DNA of 64,000 nucleotides from Ligustrum vulgare (GCA_963555705.1 OY743174.1:57868234-57932233); one strand, 5' to 3'; positions 11,479 through 24,781 are shown, counted from the stretch's first letter. Program-made: numbers and translations. The notes: generated by a model from the letters alone, not told the origin.

Positions 11479-11816
11479 AGCAGTGTTCTAAAACGGACGC
11501 GTTGTGCGCCTACAAAGCGGGCTTCCGACGCGTTGAATCAGCGAAAAGCGTGAAAAAAACGTCTGAAATTTTTTTTTTTATCTAAAGAGCGTGAAAAAAT
11601 GCGCTTAATGAGCGAGTAAGCCCGCTAAGGCGTGGCGAAACGGGAGTAAGTGTGACCTGAAGCGCCTATACTTCTATTTTTTTTTCTTCAAGGGGTTAAA
11701 ATATGTGTAAATTTTAAATCTTGTATGTAAAAGTTAAAAAAATACTTTTTAACGCCTACTCCCGTTTAAGCTTGAAAAACTAAACACTCGGGCTCCATGC
11801 TTTTTAGAACATTGCT
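11479..11816. mobile_element. TIR element, about 338 bp, non-coding
   Basis: The ends are inverted: AGCAGTGTTCTAAAA at the left and the complement of AGCAATGTTCTAAAA at the right. The interior has GC-rich 'gcgtgaaaa', 'aagcg' and 'cgcctactcccgttt' runs against an AT-rich background. The target duplication is not clear (AAA on both sides), so the superfamily is not assigned. Confidence 0.55.
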
Positions 11817-12513
11817 AAAAGTCACCCCTCATTTAATACACTTCATCCCCCACCCCACAATTCCTGTACACCCAAGTGTCGACTGCTACAATAAAGTGTC
11901 GACTGTATGTATCTCTCTGTCTCTCTTTATTCACCATTAGATACACTATTTATATACAAATAACATTATTCGTGTTTCACTGTCCATATTCAGACCAAGT
12001 CTCTTTGCACTCGCACCCGCGCGATACACTTATAATATTAAAATGTCTATGTTGAACATGTTGCAAGGGCTAATTGATTTTTGGAAGTCGTTTAGACAAC
12101 CTCACAGTGGAACAAACAATAGTAAAAATAGGGCCAAATTTTAATGCAAAATTCCACATATCTATAAAACTGTCGAGAAAAATAAAATACATTAGCAAGA
12201 AGACAGTAATATCCATAAAACAAAAGTCATTTCACAAAAAAATTCATCTTTTAATTTTTAACCTACTTGAGCCAACTTAAAAGGGTAGCGGTAACTACTT
12301 GCTGAGTCAATACCCGAACCACCACCCTCGCTAGCCATGTGCTAAGAGCATGCGGTTCTTCCACCTTCGGCCGAAGCCAAGACGACCCTCGATGCTCCTA
12401 GCATAACACAAGGGTTTTCTTAGCACACGGTTCGTTCTTGACTCACCCCGACACAGACACCACACCACATCAGCTATATATATATATATATATTGAGTCA
12501 CCCACGATCATCT
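11817..12513. other. Downstream flank of the HD-ZIP gene
   Basis: No gene is recognised. About 12280-12510 is less AT-rich than its surroundings and abuts the stop codon of the HD-ZIP gene, so it probably holds the 3' UTR. It includes a short (TA)n run at about 12475-12492. Confidence 0.4.
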
Positions 12514-15500
12514 TTAACATTGAAGAGCGTTCTTGATTTTCAGCACGGTGCAAGAGATGAGATTATTGACGGTATCGACCGATTCCACCGTGAGCTTGGC
12601 AGTTGGGAGGCTGTTGACCAATATTTGGAAGGCCATTGTCAATAATGATCCGCTTGCTCTCTGGTTTGGATCCCCGTTGCTCGTAGGGACATGAGATCCA
12701 TCAGGTACAATCGCAAACCCTGAAGGAAGCAGGGAAACATAGGTCGAATCTCCACCGTTCATCACCACGTGCATTGATGCAACATCAACGGGTGCATACA
12801 CCGCAAGCGACCCTGCCTCGTCCATGCATGTCTCCTGGAGTACAAGCATGTTACTCTGGTTCGCATTAGTCGCCTGCAAAATTACAAATTTGACACAGTT
12901 TATGAATTAAAGAATTCTTGTTTTGCAAGAAAAGAAAAAGGTGATCAAATCAAATTAAGATTATTTTCTTTATATGTATAATAATACCAATTGAAAAAGG
13001 AATGAAATATTATTGATATTATTATACAAGGAAAATAATTAAGAAACTCAAATAATTAACCTAAATTGTAATTAGACAAGTTTTTGGCATTGAATTATTA
13101 TAAATACATGCATTGCATATTGAAGAAAGTTGGGCCATGAGGAATTGTGAGAAAAAAGGGAAAATGAAAAGAAATTGAAGTTTTTTCCTTAAAAAAATGT
13201 GTGAGTGAGTTTCATTCATCTATCAATAAAAAGTACTCTTCTCCAATGGTTGTCACGATCAGTTGAGTCACGTTAAATTTCTGGTTGTGTTGGTTGATTT
13301 GGGGTGAAAATATTGATTTTTCCCAACAAATACGACTTACACATGCTCTTAGGAGGGAGATGCAGTTGCCTTGATCTTGGCCTTTAGCAATGTGGGCCAT
13401 TTCTTGCATGGGGCTGCCACTGGATAGGATGTCCCACTCGCTCCTAAGGTGTTCATCGTGAAGGAAATCAAAGAGTCTCTGATGGGATACCGGTAGCCAG
13501 ACAGATGTTGCAGCACTCAGAACAATGCCCGGTGGCTCTCCCGGATCATCCACGCTCTTTCGAGTCATGATTCGGATATCCTCGTCCCCGTTGCCAATAC
13601 AAAGTTTGTTCCATTGGCTAGAGGCGGAAACACATACACCGGCGCAAAAGCTTTTGGTCATACGTTGGGCTAGCTTCAACATGCTTCTTCGTCCGCTCGC
13701 AGTTATGGCTACAGGCAAACGAAGGATCGAATGATTCGCCAGGTTTTATTGTTTTTTTATAAAAAGTTGGGACCAAGATAGATTTACCGTTGTGATCCCT
13801 TGTGGGAACAGCAGATGACATGAGAATGGCGAGACATTGGCATTGTCGTTGGAGGGTAGCAATCCACCTTTGGGCACCAAATCCCATGCCAGAACTGATC
13901 AAAGGCCGGTAGAGATAATGAATTACACTCTCATCATATTCAGCATGTTCTATCCATGTAACCTAAACATCAAACGACAAATACTTCAACAGTGTTCTTG
14001 ACAGGACAGCATAGAATTATGGAACTCTTTCTTTGACTTCTATATGCAGAAACTTCTACATAACCTTTCGTTCTTTTATAGCAAACAAAATCTACCCCAC
14101 AAACTGGGAAAATGAGTCGATATATATATATATATTTTCAGGCAGTCTAGGCTGAATATAAAAAACAGCCACATTAAGAAACTAGAACCGTATAGGCCGT
14201 GGATTTGATCGAAACACTTGACAGATAGGAATAGAAACACCAATTCGTAGTTTTATTCAATCCAATAAAATAATTGTGAATCATAAGATATTAATTTGTT
14301 TTTAAGGATAAAAAATAGGGCACAATGGAGGGAGTGTTCTATTCATTTTCTTGGTTGGATTTCTTGAAAAAGTTACTTAAAGTCAATTTCTTCTAAAATC
14401 TCTTCTAAAAGCACATGTATTTTCAAGAGAAATATTGCCTGAACACGATCAAAAATAACTTCTTAAACTCACAAGTAACTATTAACTTTTCAAAAGATCT
14501 GCCAAACTACACCTAATTTGTTTGGTAAAACTTGTTTATAAATTTTGTTATAAACGGCCATGTGACATCATTGCACTGGACGATTTTTTGTAAAGTCAAT
14601 AATTTCGGCTTGTCTGAAATTCCCACACTCCATTTTTTACTTCTCAAACAAAAAAAGTTCAACGAAACGTTGCCATATCGCTATTTATTTATAAACAATA
14701 TTTATAAATAACTGTTTATAAACCACCCGAACATAGGCTAAGTCTTTTGTTAAACTAAAGTCACAATCAAGAATGTAGACACAAAATTCTTGCACAAGAG
14801 AAATGGTCATATTATCTACACAATTAATGTTTTCAACTAAAAGTTCCAAGGGTGTGGTTGCTTCAACAAACTTATTTAACAAAAAACGGCATACTTCACC
14901 TACTTTTGAGATACTCAATAAATGTGAAGAAAACAAGTCTTCAGCTGTGTGAATCTGAAATATCAAATATACTTGGTAACAAGTCAACAAAAGAACTACA
15001 TATTTGGAAGGAAGAATTTATACCTTGGAGTATCCATTAGTCATATCTTGCACTAAACACCCGGATGGAAGCCTCCTGCAGTTTGCCAATTTAGGAGTTT
15101 CCCTGGTGGTATCGACAGACACATCGACAACAGCCCACACGCCCTCGGCATGCTGCTTGCAGAATCGGAGGAAATCGACCTCACGAACCGGAACCAGTGG
15201 TGATAAAACTTGGAGTTCAGCATGCATCTAATAAATGGACACGAACATGTTTGTTGGAGGTTAAAATCAGATTTTTAGTAGAATTCGATAAAAGTTGAAA
15301 AGATGTGGACTCGGATTATTACCAGTTGAAGTGCACCATTTCTTGTTCCTCCTATACCATTTGAAATCACGGCTGTAGTCGAGGTCCTAGCGATCATACA
15401 TGGAAACATTTCCACCCATTTATCCTGTAAGATAAGAACAGTGCAGCTTTAATCATCTTCTTCAATGAATTAATCGCAAAGGATTGCAGTAATATCACTA

Positions 15501-17010
15501 CAAGTAGAATTCTCACCGAGACCATTAATGTCTCAACAAGAGCCAAACTGTTGATGATTACCATACCAGTTGCTCGAGAGGCCTCGGTTACGAAACCATT
15601 GGGTTTTATTCCAATAACAGGAGTAAATATTCTGGCATATTCCTCGTGGTTGAGAATTTTTCTTCCACCTTCCAAGCCCCCGAGCCAGAGGGGTTCTTCG
15701 TTCTGTGCCATTTTTACCAATTCATCCATTGCTGCCAAAGCAAGCTCCGAGTACATGGATCTCTCAACAGGTATTATATCCATCATTGCCTTAGTCGGAG
15801 GAACTACAGGCAAAGGACTCGATATCCCAATCCCAAAATCAGGAGGACCCAAAGGCGAAGTTTCATTAATGGTGGCTATGCCTCCAAATTCATTGATGCC
15901 AACTCCAAGTTCCAGACTTGAGTTTAGCAGTGGTGGCCCCATGGAAATCGCAGCAGATGAAATAGGGCGGCCTAAAAACTTTCCTGCAACCAAGCGAACT
16001 CGATCTAATTCATCCTTTAGCCTAGCATTCTCAATTCTAAGGTGCTGTTCCTCCAGAGATATTTCGCCAATTATCGCAGGACAACCACAGTTCGTGCAAA
16101 TGGGATTCATCGTCGCCTCTCTAATAGACATATTTTCAACTCGAAGCTTATCATTTTCTTGCCTGAGTATCGAATTCTCATGGCGTTCAAGTTGTGTCTG
16201 GTGCGACGAAGAAGTCAAAAATTCTAAATCAATAGGACAGAAAGACATATACCAAAAATGATAAAGGAAAATCAAGTTAAAGTTTCCAGCTTCTTTGTAC
16301 CTTCATCTGAGTTCTTCTATTCTGAAACCAAAACTTGACTTGTCTAGTATCCAGGCTAAGCCTTTCGCTAAGCTCCCGTCTTTGCTTTTCATCGGGATGG
16401 GGACACTCCTTGAAGACACTAAACAGAAAAAGGAAGAATAGAAAAAAAACAATTTTATGTGAACGAATCGAAACAAGTGAACAGAAGGGATTTCTTGAGA
16501 GAGATTTACGCTTCAAGTTCTTGAATTTGGTGAGCGGTGTGTCGGTGATATCTCTTCTTCCTCGGCGGATTGATTGCAGCATCTTGATCATCTCCTGAAG
16601 CACCCTCCATGTTGTCACTCCCAGATCTGCTCTCACGCTCTTCATCTCTGCTTCTTCTTCCACCAACATTATATGACGCGTATTTCGCCCCCATTCTTGT
16701 CACCTCTCCTTGCCCCTCCATGTTCGTTTTCTGTCCAAAAAAAATAAAATAAAGAAAAACCCAGAAAAATCAGCAAACAATGGACGTATACGTGTACATA
16801 AATATAAGCATATATGATGGAGATAGAAAGTGGATGTACAAGGGCAAGAGAGAGGCCAGGAGAGTTGAACGTCGTCTTGGAGGAGAGAGACTGAGAACCA
16901 AAGCGTGGGTGAGTAATTGTGCCAGTGGGCATGTTGCTGTTACTATGAGGCATATCGGCAACGGTTCTTGAACCACCGGCGTTGTTATCTAGGAAACCAG
17001 CAAAATTCAT
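12514..17010 (-). CDS. ANL2: Class IV HD-ZIP transcription factor, ANTHOCYANINLESS2-like
   Basis: A nuclear transcription factor of the HD-ZIP IV family, which acts mainly in epidermal cells. Arabidopsis ANL2 affects anthocyanin accumulation and root cell patterning. Exons on the minus strand: 17010-16840, 16730-16510, 16418-16301, 16197-15517, 15424-15323, 15227-15024, 13962-13788, 13708-13341, 12873-12514. All introns are GT-AG. They join to 2400 bp, 799 aa, in frame throughout. Domains: N-terminal [10 protein letters not shown] and GLSLAL; homeodomain at about 114-170 (KKRYHRHT to [12 protein letters not shown]); leucine zipper-loop-zipper at about 171-245 with the loop CTNCGC; START lipid-binding domain at about 316-545; conserved C-terminal region with [18 protein letters not shown] and [13 protein letters not shown], ending ALQC. 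Length and exon pattern fit the family. Intact, with no stops. The ortholog call (ANL2 rather than HDG1) rests on the N-terminus. Confidence 0.93.
13963..15023 (-). other. Large intron of the HD-ZIP gene with repeat insertion
   Basis: This 1061-bp intron is much longer than the other introns of the gene. About 14340-14740 carries 'tttataaa' foldback-type repeat text like that at 10928-11085, which suggests growth by MITE insertion. Open frames inside it are chance. Confidence 0.5.
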
Positions 17011-18800
17011 GAAAATAATGAGTACTTTGATTTTTTATTTCTTCGGTCTTCCTCTCACTCTCCCAATATCTTTTTCTGTAGAAAATCACTTCATTTTCTG
17101 TACGTCACAAAAATTGTCAGAACTTGTAGAGTTTTTGCTCCTCTGCACTTCCTTCTCTATGACTCTATCCCTCTCTAAATATCTATCAGTTTTTTACATG
17201 TGAAAAATAGAAAAAATCATGAAAGCCTAAAGAAGTATGAGGTTTATTGAATTTCTCTTATCTCAAAATCTGCATGCTTGACTTCCAAAAAGCTAAAAAC
17301 TCCATTAGCAGAGAAAAGGCCCTTTTTTTATGAGAGAAACGAAGAAATGTGAAGTGTTTGACATTTGGTAATTCAGTTTGTTAAAAGTTTTTTGTTTAAA
17401 ATATGTTTTTTTGTACTTTTAAGTAAAATGTGTGTTTAAAAAATAGAGAGAGAAAATGTGTTGATTAAAAAGTGATTTAAGGAATTGTCTAGAAAAAAAC
17501 ATGTTTAAAATACAACCTAAATATTCCACGGGTTGTTTAAATAGGAGAGAGAAGAGAAGATTTATTTGTATTTTTTAGGTAAAATATGTTGTTAAAAATT
17601 GGAGATAGAAAATGTGTATAATTAAAAAGTTATTTGAAAAATTATATAGGCATGTTCGGCGGCTTGTACAAGGGAATTAAAATTATTTTGTTAATTTATT
17701 TGTGTTTCCTAAATAGGATGTGAGGTTAAAATTTTGAGAGAGAAAATACGTTATTAAAAAATGGTATGAAAATTATGTAAATTAAATTTTGTTTCCTTTT
17801 CAAATTAATTGCTTTGGTTGAACATAATCTAAATTACTTTTTAATCAAGTACATATTTTATCATGTCTTCGATGGCTACAAAGCTGCATTTTTTTGTTTA
17901 TTTGTTTTTTCTAGGTGAAATTCGTGGTTAGAAAGTGATTTCGAAAAATATGTGTAATTAAAAAGTTGTGTTGGAAATCGTGTTGATTATAATTGTATGT
18001 TATAATATGTTTGCCGAACGCTAGCTTATTTAGCATCCGTTTGGCAAACATGTTTTTTCCTACACATTTCCCTAAATTACTTTTCAATCACACACATTTT
18101 TTCTCTTCATTTTTCAATCACATATCTTATTTAGAAAACATAAAAAAAAATACTTTTAAACAAAAAACTTTTAACAAAATGAGGCTAAATCACTTTCTAA
18201 TAAAATATTTTTAGGGTGTGTTCGGCTGAAAATTAAATTTGAATCATTACAAAAATTTAATTTACACAATTTTTCATACTACTTTTTAATTATTCACATT
18301 TTCTCTCTTCAATTTTTAACCCTTCATCTTACCTAGAAAATACAAATAAATCAACAGATAATTTCAATTCCTTGATTTGACACAGAATATTTCATATTAA
18401 ATCTAAGCCTCCGTTTGGCAAACCTATTTTTAAACATGTTTTTTTCTACATAATTTCTCAAATAACTTTTTAACCACACATATTTTTTCTCTCCATTTTT
18501 TAATCACACATTTTATTTAGAAAACATACAAAATATGTTTTTTCAAAAAATAATGTTTTAACAAACAGATATTTACACACCCTTAAACATCACATTGAAA
18601 AAAAAAAAAATTTGTAGGCGAAAATAGCTCAGAAAAAAGGCAGGTTGACTAAACTTTCTGCTTGGATTCATCCCTTTTCCCCAAGAATCAAATGTCAACA
18701 CAAAAGTTCTTGATTTTTTAGAGGAAAAGACAGTCTTTCAACATTATTCTCTCTCAAACTCTCAGCGACGCGCTTTAGTTCTCCCCCGCACAACTTTTTA
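17011..18800. other. Upstream region of the HD-ZIP gene, crowded with MITE fragments
   Basis: The 5' UTR and promoter of the HD-ZIP gene should lie here. From about 17340 to 18560 the sequence consists of at least four degenerate copies, in both orientations, of one repeat ('gtttggcaaacatgtttttt', 'aatcacacacattttttctc', 'ttagaaaacataaaa'). I saw no convincing copy of the L1 box that marks many HD-ZIP IV promoters. Confidence 0.5.
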
Positions 18801-19370
18801 CTGGGATGGGCATTAATTCACCAAAGTTGTCAAAATCGTCCAACTCAACTCAACTTAATCGATTTGGATTGAATTTTGAAAAAAATTAGGTTGGATTAGA
18901 TTCTAAAAAAAAATCTTGTTTGGGTTGGGTGACACACCCAACCCGACTCGACCCAACTCAATCAAAATTTTAAAAATATAAGATCATTTAAATTTCAAGA
19001 ATCTTAAATCCATTTTTAATCTGGATGGAACTCAAATATGATTTGAACATATTTTAGTTTTATTAGCAAGTATTCAATTTATTATTTTTGAGCTTATTAT
19101 ATTGTACATAATTTATTTGAGTTAATAGTTGATTTATGGGCATAATTTTTTAATTTTCTAAGATTTTAGTTAATTGGACTAAAGCTCAAACCACCCAACC
19201 CAACCCAACCCGATCGAAACTTGATTTGATTGGGTTGGGTTGGATTGGGTTATGTTTGAACTCATGTTTGGGTTGGGTTGGGTTGTGTTTATTTTTTATC
19301 AACCCGACCATAGTGGGTTGAGTTCGGGTTGGACAAAAAACCAAACCGACCCAACCCACGCCCACCCCTA
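18801..19370. mobile_element. Non-autonomous hAT element (MITE)
   Basis: About 570 bp, with ends CTGGGATGGGC and the complement of TAGGGGTGGGC. Both sides carry ACTTTTTAC (left from 18793, right from 19370), giving an 8-bp target duplication with one-base ambiguity. The interior is full of 'aacccaaccc' and 'gggttgggtt' runs in both orientations, so it can fold back. Non-coding. Confidence 0.85.
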
Positions 19371-19378
19371 CTTTTTAC

Positions 19379-20450
19379 CAATGGTCTAATTGGGCTGGCG
19401 GACTTGATTATAGTATAGGGCCGTATTCAATTGTTCAAAAATGTTGGATGGTGCCGATCCGTACAGGTGTTTGGCATCATCCAATATCGAATTCCTACGT
19501 GTTTGGTGGGCATTATAACAAGTGAAAATTACACACAACTCTACAATTCAAGTTCCAATTTTAAAAATCAGGTAGGAATAAATTTATTTTTACAAATGAG
19601 GTGTTAATTCATTTTTTATTAATAATAATAAATTAACCAACGTAAAAAGCTTAATTCCATTTTATATCTCCCTAACCCAACACACACACTCACTCTCTAA
19701 CCTAACACACACTCTCCTCTCCTCTCCAACCTGACACCAAACCCAGGCTACAGTAGCGGCGCTACCGTTGGAGTATCGCCTCTAGTAATGTGGGATCACC
19801 TCTAGCCTCGCAGCTGCTAGCAGCGATCACCAACGAGCCGGAATTTGCACAGCAGTTCACTGCTCGATTTTAGTTCCTCCATACCTCGGCAATGTTGTGT
19901 AAAAATTTCAGTTCCACAGAAAATATGTAATCTGGTTTTGATTGAAGTGACATTGTGGTGTTGTGGTATTTAATTTGTAGAACTGGTGGTGCGGCGGTGG
20001 TTTCCTGTTGTTAGATCTGGTGGTGGTTGTTGGTATGGTGTTTGTAGATCTAGTGGGGGGATGGTGCAATGGTAGTGGGGAGGTCAGTGGTTGTAGTGGT
20101 GTGGCGATAGCGAGGTGTTGGCGAGAAGTGTCTGGCGGCGGCGAAAGGTTTATCCGAAGGTGCTGACACGATGGTGATCTTGAAATGGATGGTAATGGTG
20201 GAAGAAATAGCGGTTATGGCTGCATACTCTCTCGTTTGTTGGAGATTCTCGGCAGAGCAGATGGTGGTTCAGGTGGTGTGGTGTGCCGGTGGAGCAGACT
20301 GTTAGACGAGGACCTTAGGGTGTAAATTAAGTGATTTCGGGGACTTGAGGTGTAATTTTTCCATATTTTGGTTTTTTGTGCTTCATTTCCTCAAAGTTTA
20401 TTAATAAATTAAAGTTGATCCCTATTATTATTAAACTCATAATTAATCTC
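19379..20450. other. Intergenic, no gene identified
   Basis: The stretch at 19740-20310 is less AT-rich and holds many 'ggtggt' runs. I could not read a known protein on either strand. Confidence 0.4.
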
Positions 20451-20459
20451 CCTGAAGTT

Positions 20460-21251
20460 ATAAAATTTGATATGTGACTAAATTTGTAATTGTGACTTAT
20501 AATTTGTGTCAAATGTTACTTCGTGACATATAATTTGTGCGACCTGTAGCAACTACGAGATGTGACCAATTACTAAATAAATATGACTAAAATATTGACT
20601 AATTGTGACTTTGTGTGATTGTGAATGTGATCGATTATTAAGTAATTATAAACGAAATATTGGTTAATTAGGGTGTGGGGTGGGTGGGGTTTTGCAACTA
20701 AATTTGTAATTATAACCTTGTGTGACTAGCTGTGACTTTGCATGTTGGGTGGGGTTTTTGTGAAATTTGCAACTAAATTTGTAATTGTGACTTTGTGTGA
20801 CCCATTATGATCTAACTGTGACCTCGTGTGACCTAACTGCGACTTTGTGTGACCAAACTATGACCTTGTGTGACCAACTGTGACTTTAGGGATGGGTTGG
20901 TAGGTGTGTGGGGGTTTTGCAACTAAATTCATATTTGTGACTGAACTGTGACATTGTGTGACCAATTGTGTGATCAGTTGTGACTTTGCATGTGAGGTGG
21001 GTGGGGTGAATTTTGTAACTAAATTTGTAATTGTGATCGAATTGTGACTTTGTATGACCAATTGTGATCTAATTGCGACTTTGTAGGTGAGGGGGTAGGG
21101 TGGGGTAGAAATTTGTGCCGAATGTAATTTCGTATGACCAATTGTGACTTTGCTTAGTGGGGTTGGTGGGGTGGGTGGTGTATTGAAATGTGCTACTAAA
21201 TTTGTAATTGTGACTAGTCAATTACTTTGTGTGAACAATTGTGACATTTTG
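20460..21251. repeat. Degenerate minisatellite, left block
   Basis: Irregular repeats of 'aactaaatttgtaattgtga', 'actttgtgtgaccaattg' and G-rich 'gggtggggtg' linkers, in units of very roughly 80-130 bp. The block is cut at 21251 by the chromovirus-type element and resumes at 40294. Minus-strand frames here are low-complexity artefacts. Confidence 0.7.
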
Positions 21252-23776
21252 TGTAGCGACCAAGAATTTTTATGCAATTAATAATTATTTTAATATTTAG
21301 AAAATCGTGTCGCTACTATTTCATCCATTATTTTGAAGTTAACGCCGCGACGTGTTCGTCTAGCCAAATCAAGAAATAATTGAGGTTGTACGATTTTAAA
21401 TTAAATTCCGAATTTCTAAAATTATATTGTTTTAATTATTTATTTAAAGTATTATTTTCAAAATCATTTCAAATTCCAAATTCAATAAAAATATCTCAAT
21501 GTTCCTTATTAAATTATTTGAATTCCAAAATATGCAATTCAATTTGTATCTCAAAATTTATTTATTCTCAAATGTATTTTTCAGTTCAAAATATATCTAT
21601 TTTAAATACGTATCTTGATCGAAGTTAGTCCAATTTTTAGTTAATTATCCTAAAATCCCATTAGATTCCCATCATTTATTCTCCACTAACTTTACATTCA
21701 TTTTTCATAACACCCCACGTTTTTTTTTTCATCATCATTCCATCCACTAAACACCATCATTATTATTCCAACACCCAAACAAATTCCAGCCGTTACAAAC
21801 CCCATAAGATTCCCTCACATTTCCCAACCCCCTCAACCCATACTCTTCACTTCACCCAACACACTCTTTATACACCACCACACCCCACAACCCTGATTCA
21901 ACAAACTAATTTGCAGTCCCCTTTCCGCAGCCAACCTCTCCCAACTCCATTTCAGCCACTTCCAGCAACCATCCTCAGCCACCACCGCCTACGAGACTAA
22001 CCCAAAACACTACCAAATCCGTTGCAAACCACCGCGGCCACAACCTCCCCAACCACAATACTCGACAACCAACCCCCACAGTCACAGCCGTCAATCACGG
22101 CCACCTTCTTCATTATCATCATCATCATCACCGTGCAACCAACATCACCGCACATCGAACCACCTCTCACCGCCACTGCCCACCATCCAAATCCTCACCA
22201 AATAAGCCAAAAATCAAAACCAAGAAATATAACAAGCCCAGAACCTTACCTGAACTCGACCCATTTCCGCCGGCAAGAACTCCAAATCGCGATCACCCTA
22301 GACCGCGACCTTACAGCCAAAATCAGCCCCAAAACTTCATCTTTTCACCACCATTTCTCCCTCCTTGTCACCTCCTTGCGACGACGCTGATACCACCGTG
22401 GATCTCCGGCGGTTGGCGCCGGCAATAACCTCCGTCGCTCCTCCCCCTCCCTGTCTCTACTCTCTGTCTTCGTCTCTCTCTCTCTCTTCGCACGGTAAGA
22501 GACAGAGAGAATGGATATGAATTTGTATATATTTTAATTTCCAGAATTTACTTTTGGTCCCTAACTTTTAAAGTTATTCATTTCAGTCCCCAAGGTTTAA
22601 AATTGATTCAAAACAGTCCCTATAGTTTTTAAAACCTACCATTTCAGCCCTTAAGTTTCAAATGATTTTAATCAGCGCCTCATTTTTAAAATCTATTATT
22701 TCAAGCCCTCTAATTTAACGTTCATTTTAAGCTTCGACCCAACTTTTGAAAATTTACATTTTAGTCCCTCAAGTTTGAAAAGTATTCATTTTAGTCCCCC
22801 AACTTTCAAAATCAGGGATTTTAATCCCTAAATTATACTTTATCATTTTAACTATAAAATTCAAAAGACTAATTCGACTTAATCTTCTATTTGGCTAGAC
22901 GAAGCGTACGGAGAATTAAAGAATGGAAGTCGTTTCCCGCTCAATCACACTCGTCAAGTTTAAGGTAGACTCGCCCCTATTAATTGATTTAAATTATGAT
23001 TGCATGTGAATGTGTATGTTATGTGACTTATGTGAAAGTCATTTTTATGAAAGAAATGAGAATGTATTTCTTCGGAAATAACGATGTTGTTATGCTTGTC
23101 ATAACTTATATGCTTTTATGCATGAGAAAGAAAGAAGAGAATGTCTTGCAAGATAAATGATGATGTTACGCATAACATGTGCCTTATGTGCACAAGAAGA
23201 AAGAGCCCCGTGCTATAATGCACAAAGAAGAGCAACCCACACCCCATGATTTTTAAAGAGCCTATGATTTTCAAAAGAAGCCAGGTGCTTTAATGCACAA
23301 AGAAGAGCAACCCACACCCTATGTTTTCTAAAGAGCCTGCATTTATGTGTTCAATTATATTGTAGATTAATTAATTGGCGATGAGTCTACTGAGTATTTC
23401 ATTCGAAATGCTCAACCTGTTATTTTAACAGTTTTGCAGATCTCGGAGATGGTGGCAATTGATGGATGATGGTGGCAATAACCGTAAAATGGTTGAAATG
23501 TCTTACTTTAATGATTTCAGTAATTTCCAACATTAGATAATTTTGAGAATCTCAGTTATTGAGAAATTATGACATTGTCAACTGCTTTACAAAATTAATG
23601 GTTCGATTTGCTATTTCAGATTGTTTCATAAATGTTTTCAATCTTATCGACCATTACAGTTTATTTAATGTTGCCAAAAATGAATTTCAATTATTTATTC
23701 CGCAAAAATATTATTTGAAAAAATTAGATCAGACGATGACGTGGTGAACCAGGTATTCAGAACTCGGGGCGCTACA
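21252..23776 (+). mobile_element. 5' LTR of the outer element
   Basis: Starts TGTAGCGACC, ends GCGCTACA. It contains a run of degenerate 30-45 bp repeats at about 22555-22850 built on 'tttagtcccycaagttt', a common decoration of plant LTRs. The 82-aa and 122-aa frames inside recur at the same place in the 3' LTR and are not genes. Confidence 0.95.
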
Positions 23777-23778
23777 GC

Positions 23779-23794
23779 TTGGTATCAGAGCCAG
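23779..23794 (+). other. Primer-binding site, initiator Met tRNA
   Basis: TTGGTATCAGAGCC starts 3 nt after the end of the 5' LTR. It is complementary to the 3' end of plant initiator tRNA-Met, the usual primer for this group. Confidence 0.9.
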
Positions 23795-23866
23795 TCTGCG
23801 TTTCTGTAGACTGGTAAGTTTTCAAAAAGAAATTTCAAGAAACAGTTTTCAATATTTAAGTATTAT

Positions 23867-24781
23867 TGATTTGACCAAAAGAAAAAAAATAAAAAAAAAA
23901 ATTGCAGTATATGTTTGAAAAAAAAAAAAAAAAAAAAAGAGAAAAAGAGAAGTTCAGGCCAGTTCTCAAATTACGAGGTCATGAACATTTGCTAGTATTG
24001 AAAATAAACACTCAAGCTGCACAAATGGAAGTCTAGTGTTAAATCAGTTGGATAGCAGGGAGATTATTAATTCATGTTGAAGAAGAAAGAAGGGAAGTTA
24101 TAATTGAACCGATTCGGCTTGTGAAACTCCTTCTTGATTCAGCCTAAATGTTTCCCTTTTATCCCACCTGACCCGAAGCCCCGCTACAACCTAACAAAGA
24201 CCTTTGCTTTGCACTTGTGTTATTGTTGGCTCCGGTTTTGACACTTGAGCAATCTGTGGTAACAAGTTTTTCATGCAGTGAGTTGAGCGTAAATTCTCAC
24301 CTTTATATACACTTTGTGCGAAGAGAGATATCTGGTGAGAGTGTTGGCTCCCATTACATGTACTTATGAGTGGTTTGAATTGCTTGGTCTATATTTTGTG
24401 CCCTTTTGATCTGAAACTGTGTATTGACTAAAATTTTTACCAAGAGATAAACCGCACTAATCTGTTGGCATTTACTTGAATTAGTCAAAACTTACATTTT
24501 TATGGGGAATTGATAAATTCAGAGAGAACTCACGAGAGGTGAAAGGATATAATCCACATTGGGGTATCAATTTTCATTTTTGTTCGGAGAATATTGGGTG
24601 ATGCATCTCTTACACACACTAACACACTCCGATTATGCAATTTGATTTTCGTGCTAAAAAGAAGTGGGTTGTGACCTTGACTTTCCAGATTTAAAAGTCT
24701 AACATGTTCATTTGATTTCCGTGCTTTAGTTCTTTTCAATCATTATTCGAGGACGAACAATGGTTCAAGTGTGGGGGGATT
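23867..24781 (+). mobile_element. Duplicate of the Athila 3' internal region, left of its 5' LTR
   Basis: Nearly identical to 33708-34621, including the polypurine tract directly before the LTR. A normal element has nothing of its own outside the 5' LTR, so this is the remnant of a tandem unit or a recombination product. It starts TGATTTGACC beside poly-A tracts. Confidence 0.85.

Noticed and set aside
12074..12280. 68-aa Lys/Ile-rich frame downstream of the HD-ZIP gene
   Set aside because: AT-rich chance frame; no motif and no splice context.
15551..16261. 236-aa plus-strand open frame opposite the HD-ZIP gene
   Set aside because: Exact antisense of the large conserved exon at 15517-16197; a shadow of real minus-strand codons with no motif of its own.
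22022..22390. 122-aa frame, also at 38534-38902, and an 82-aa frame at 21380-21628 / 37892-38140
   Set aside because: They recur only because the two LTRs are identical; low-complexity Pro/Thr/Ser or Ile/Phe composition.
24530..24739. 69-aa minus-strand frame present twice (also 34370-34579)
   Set aside because: It lies in duplicated Athila non-coding sequence on the opposite strand; no motif.
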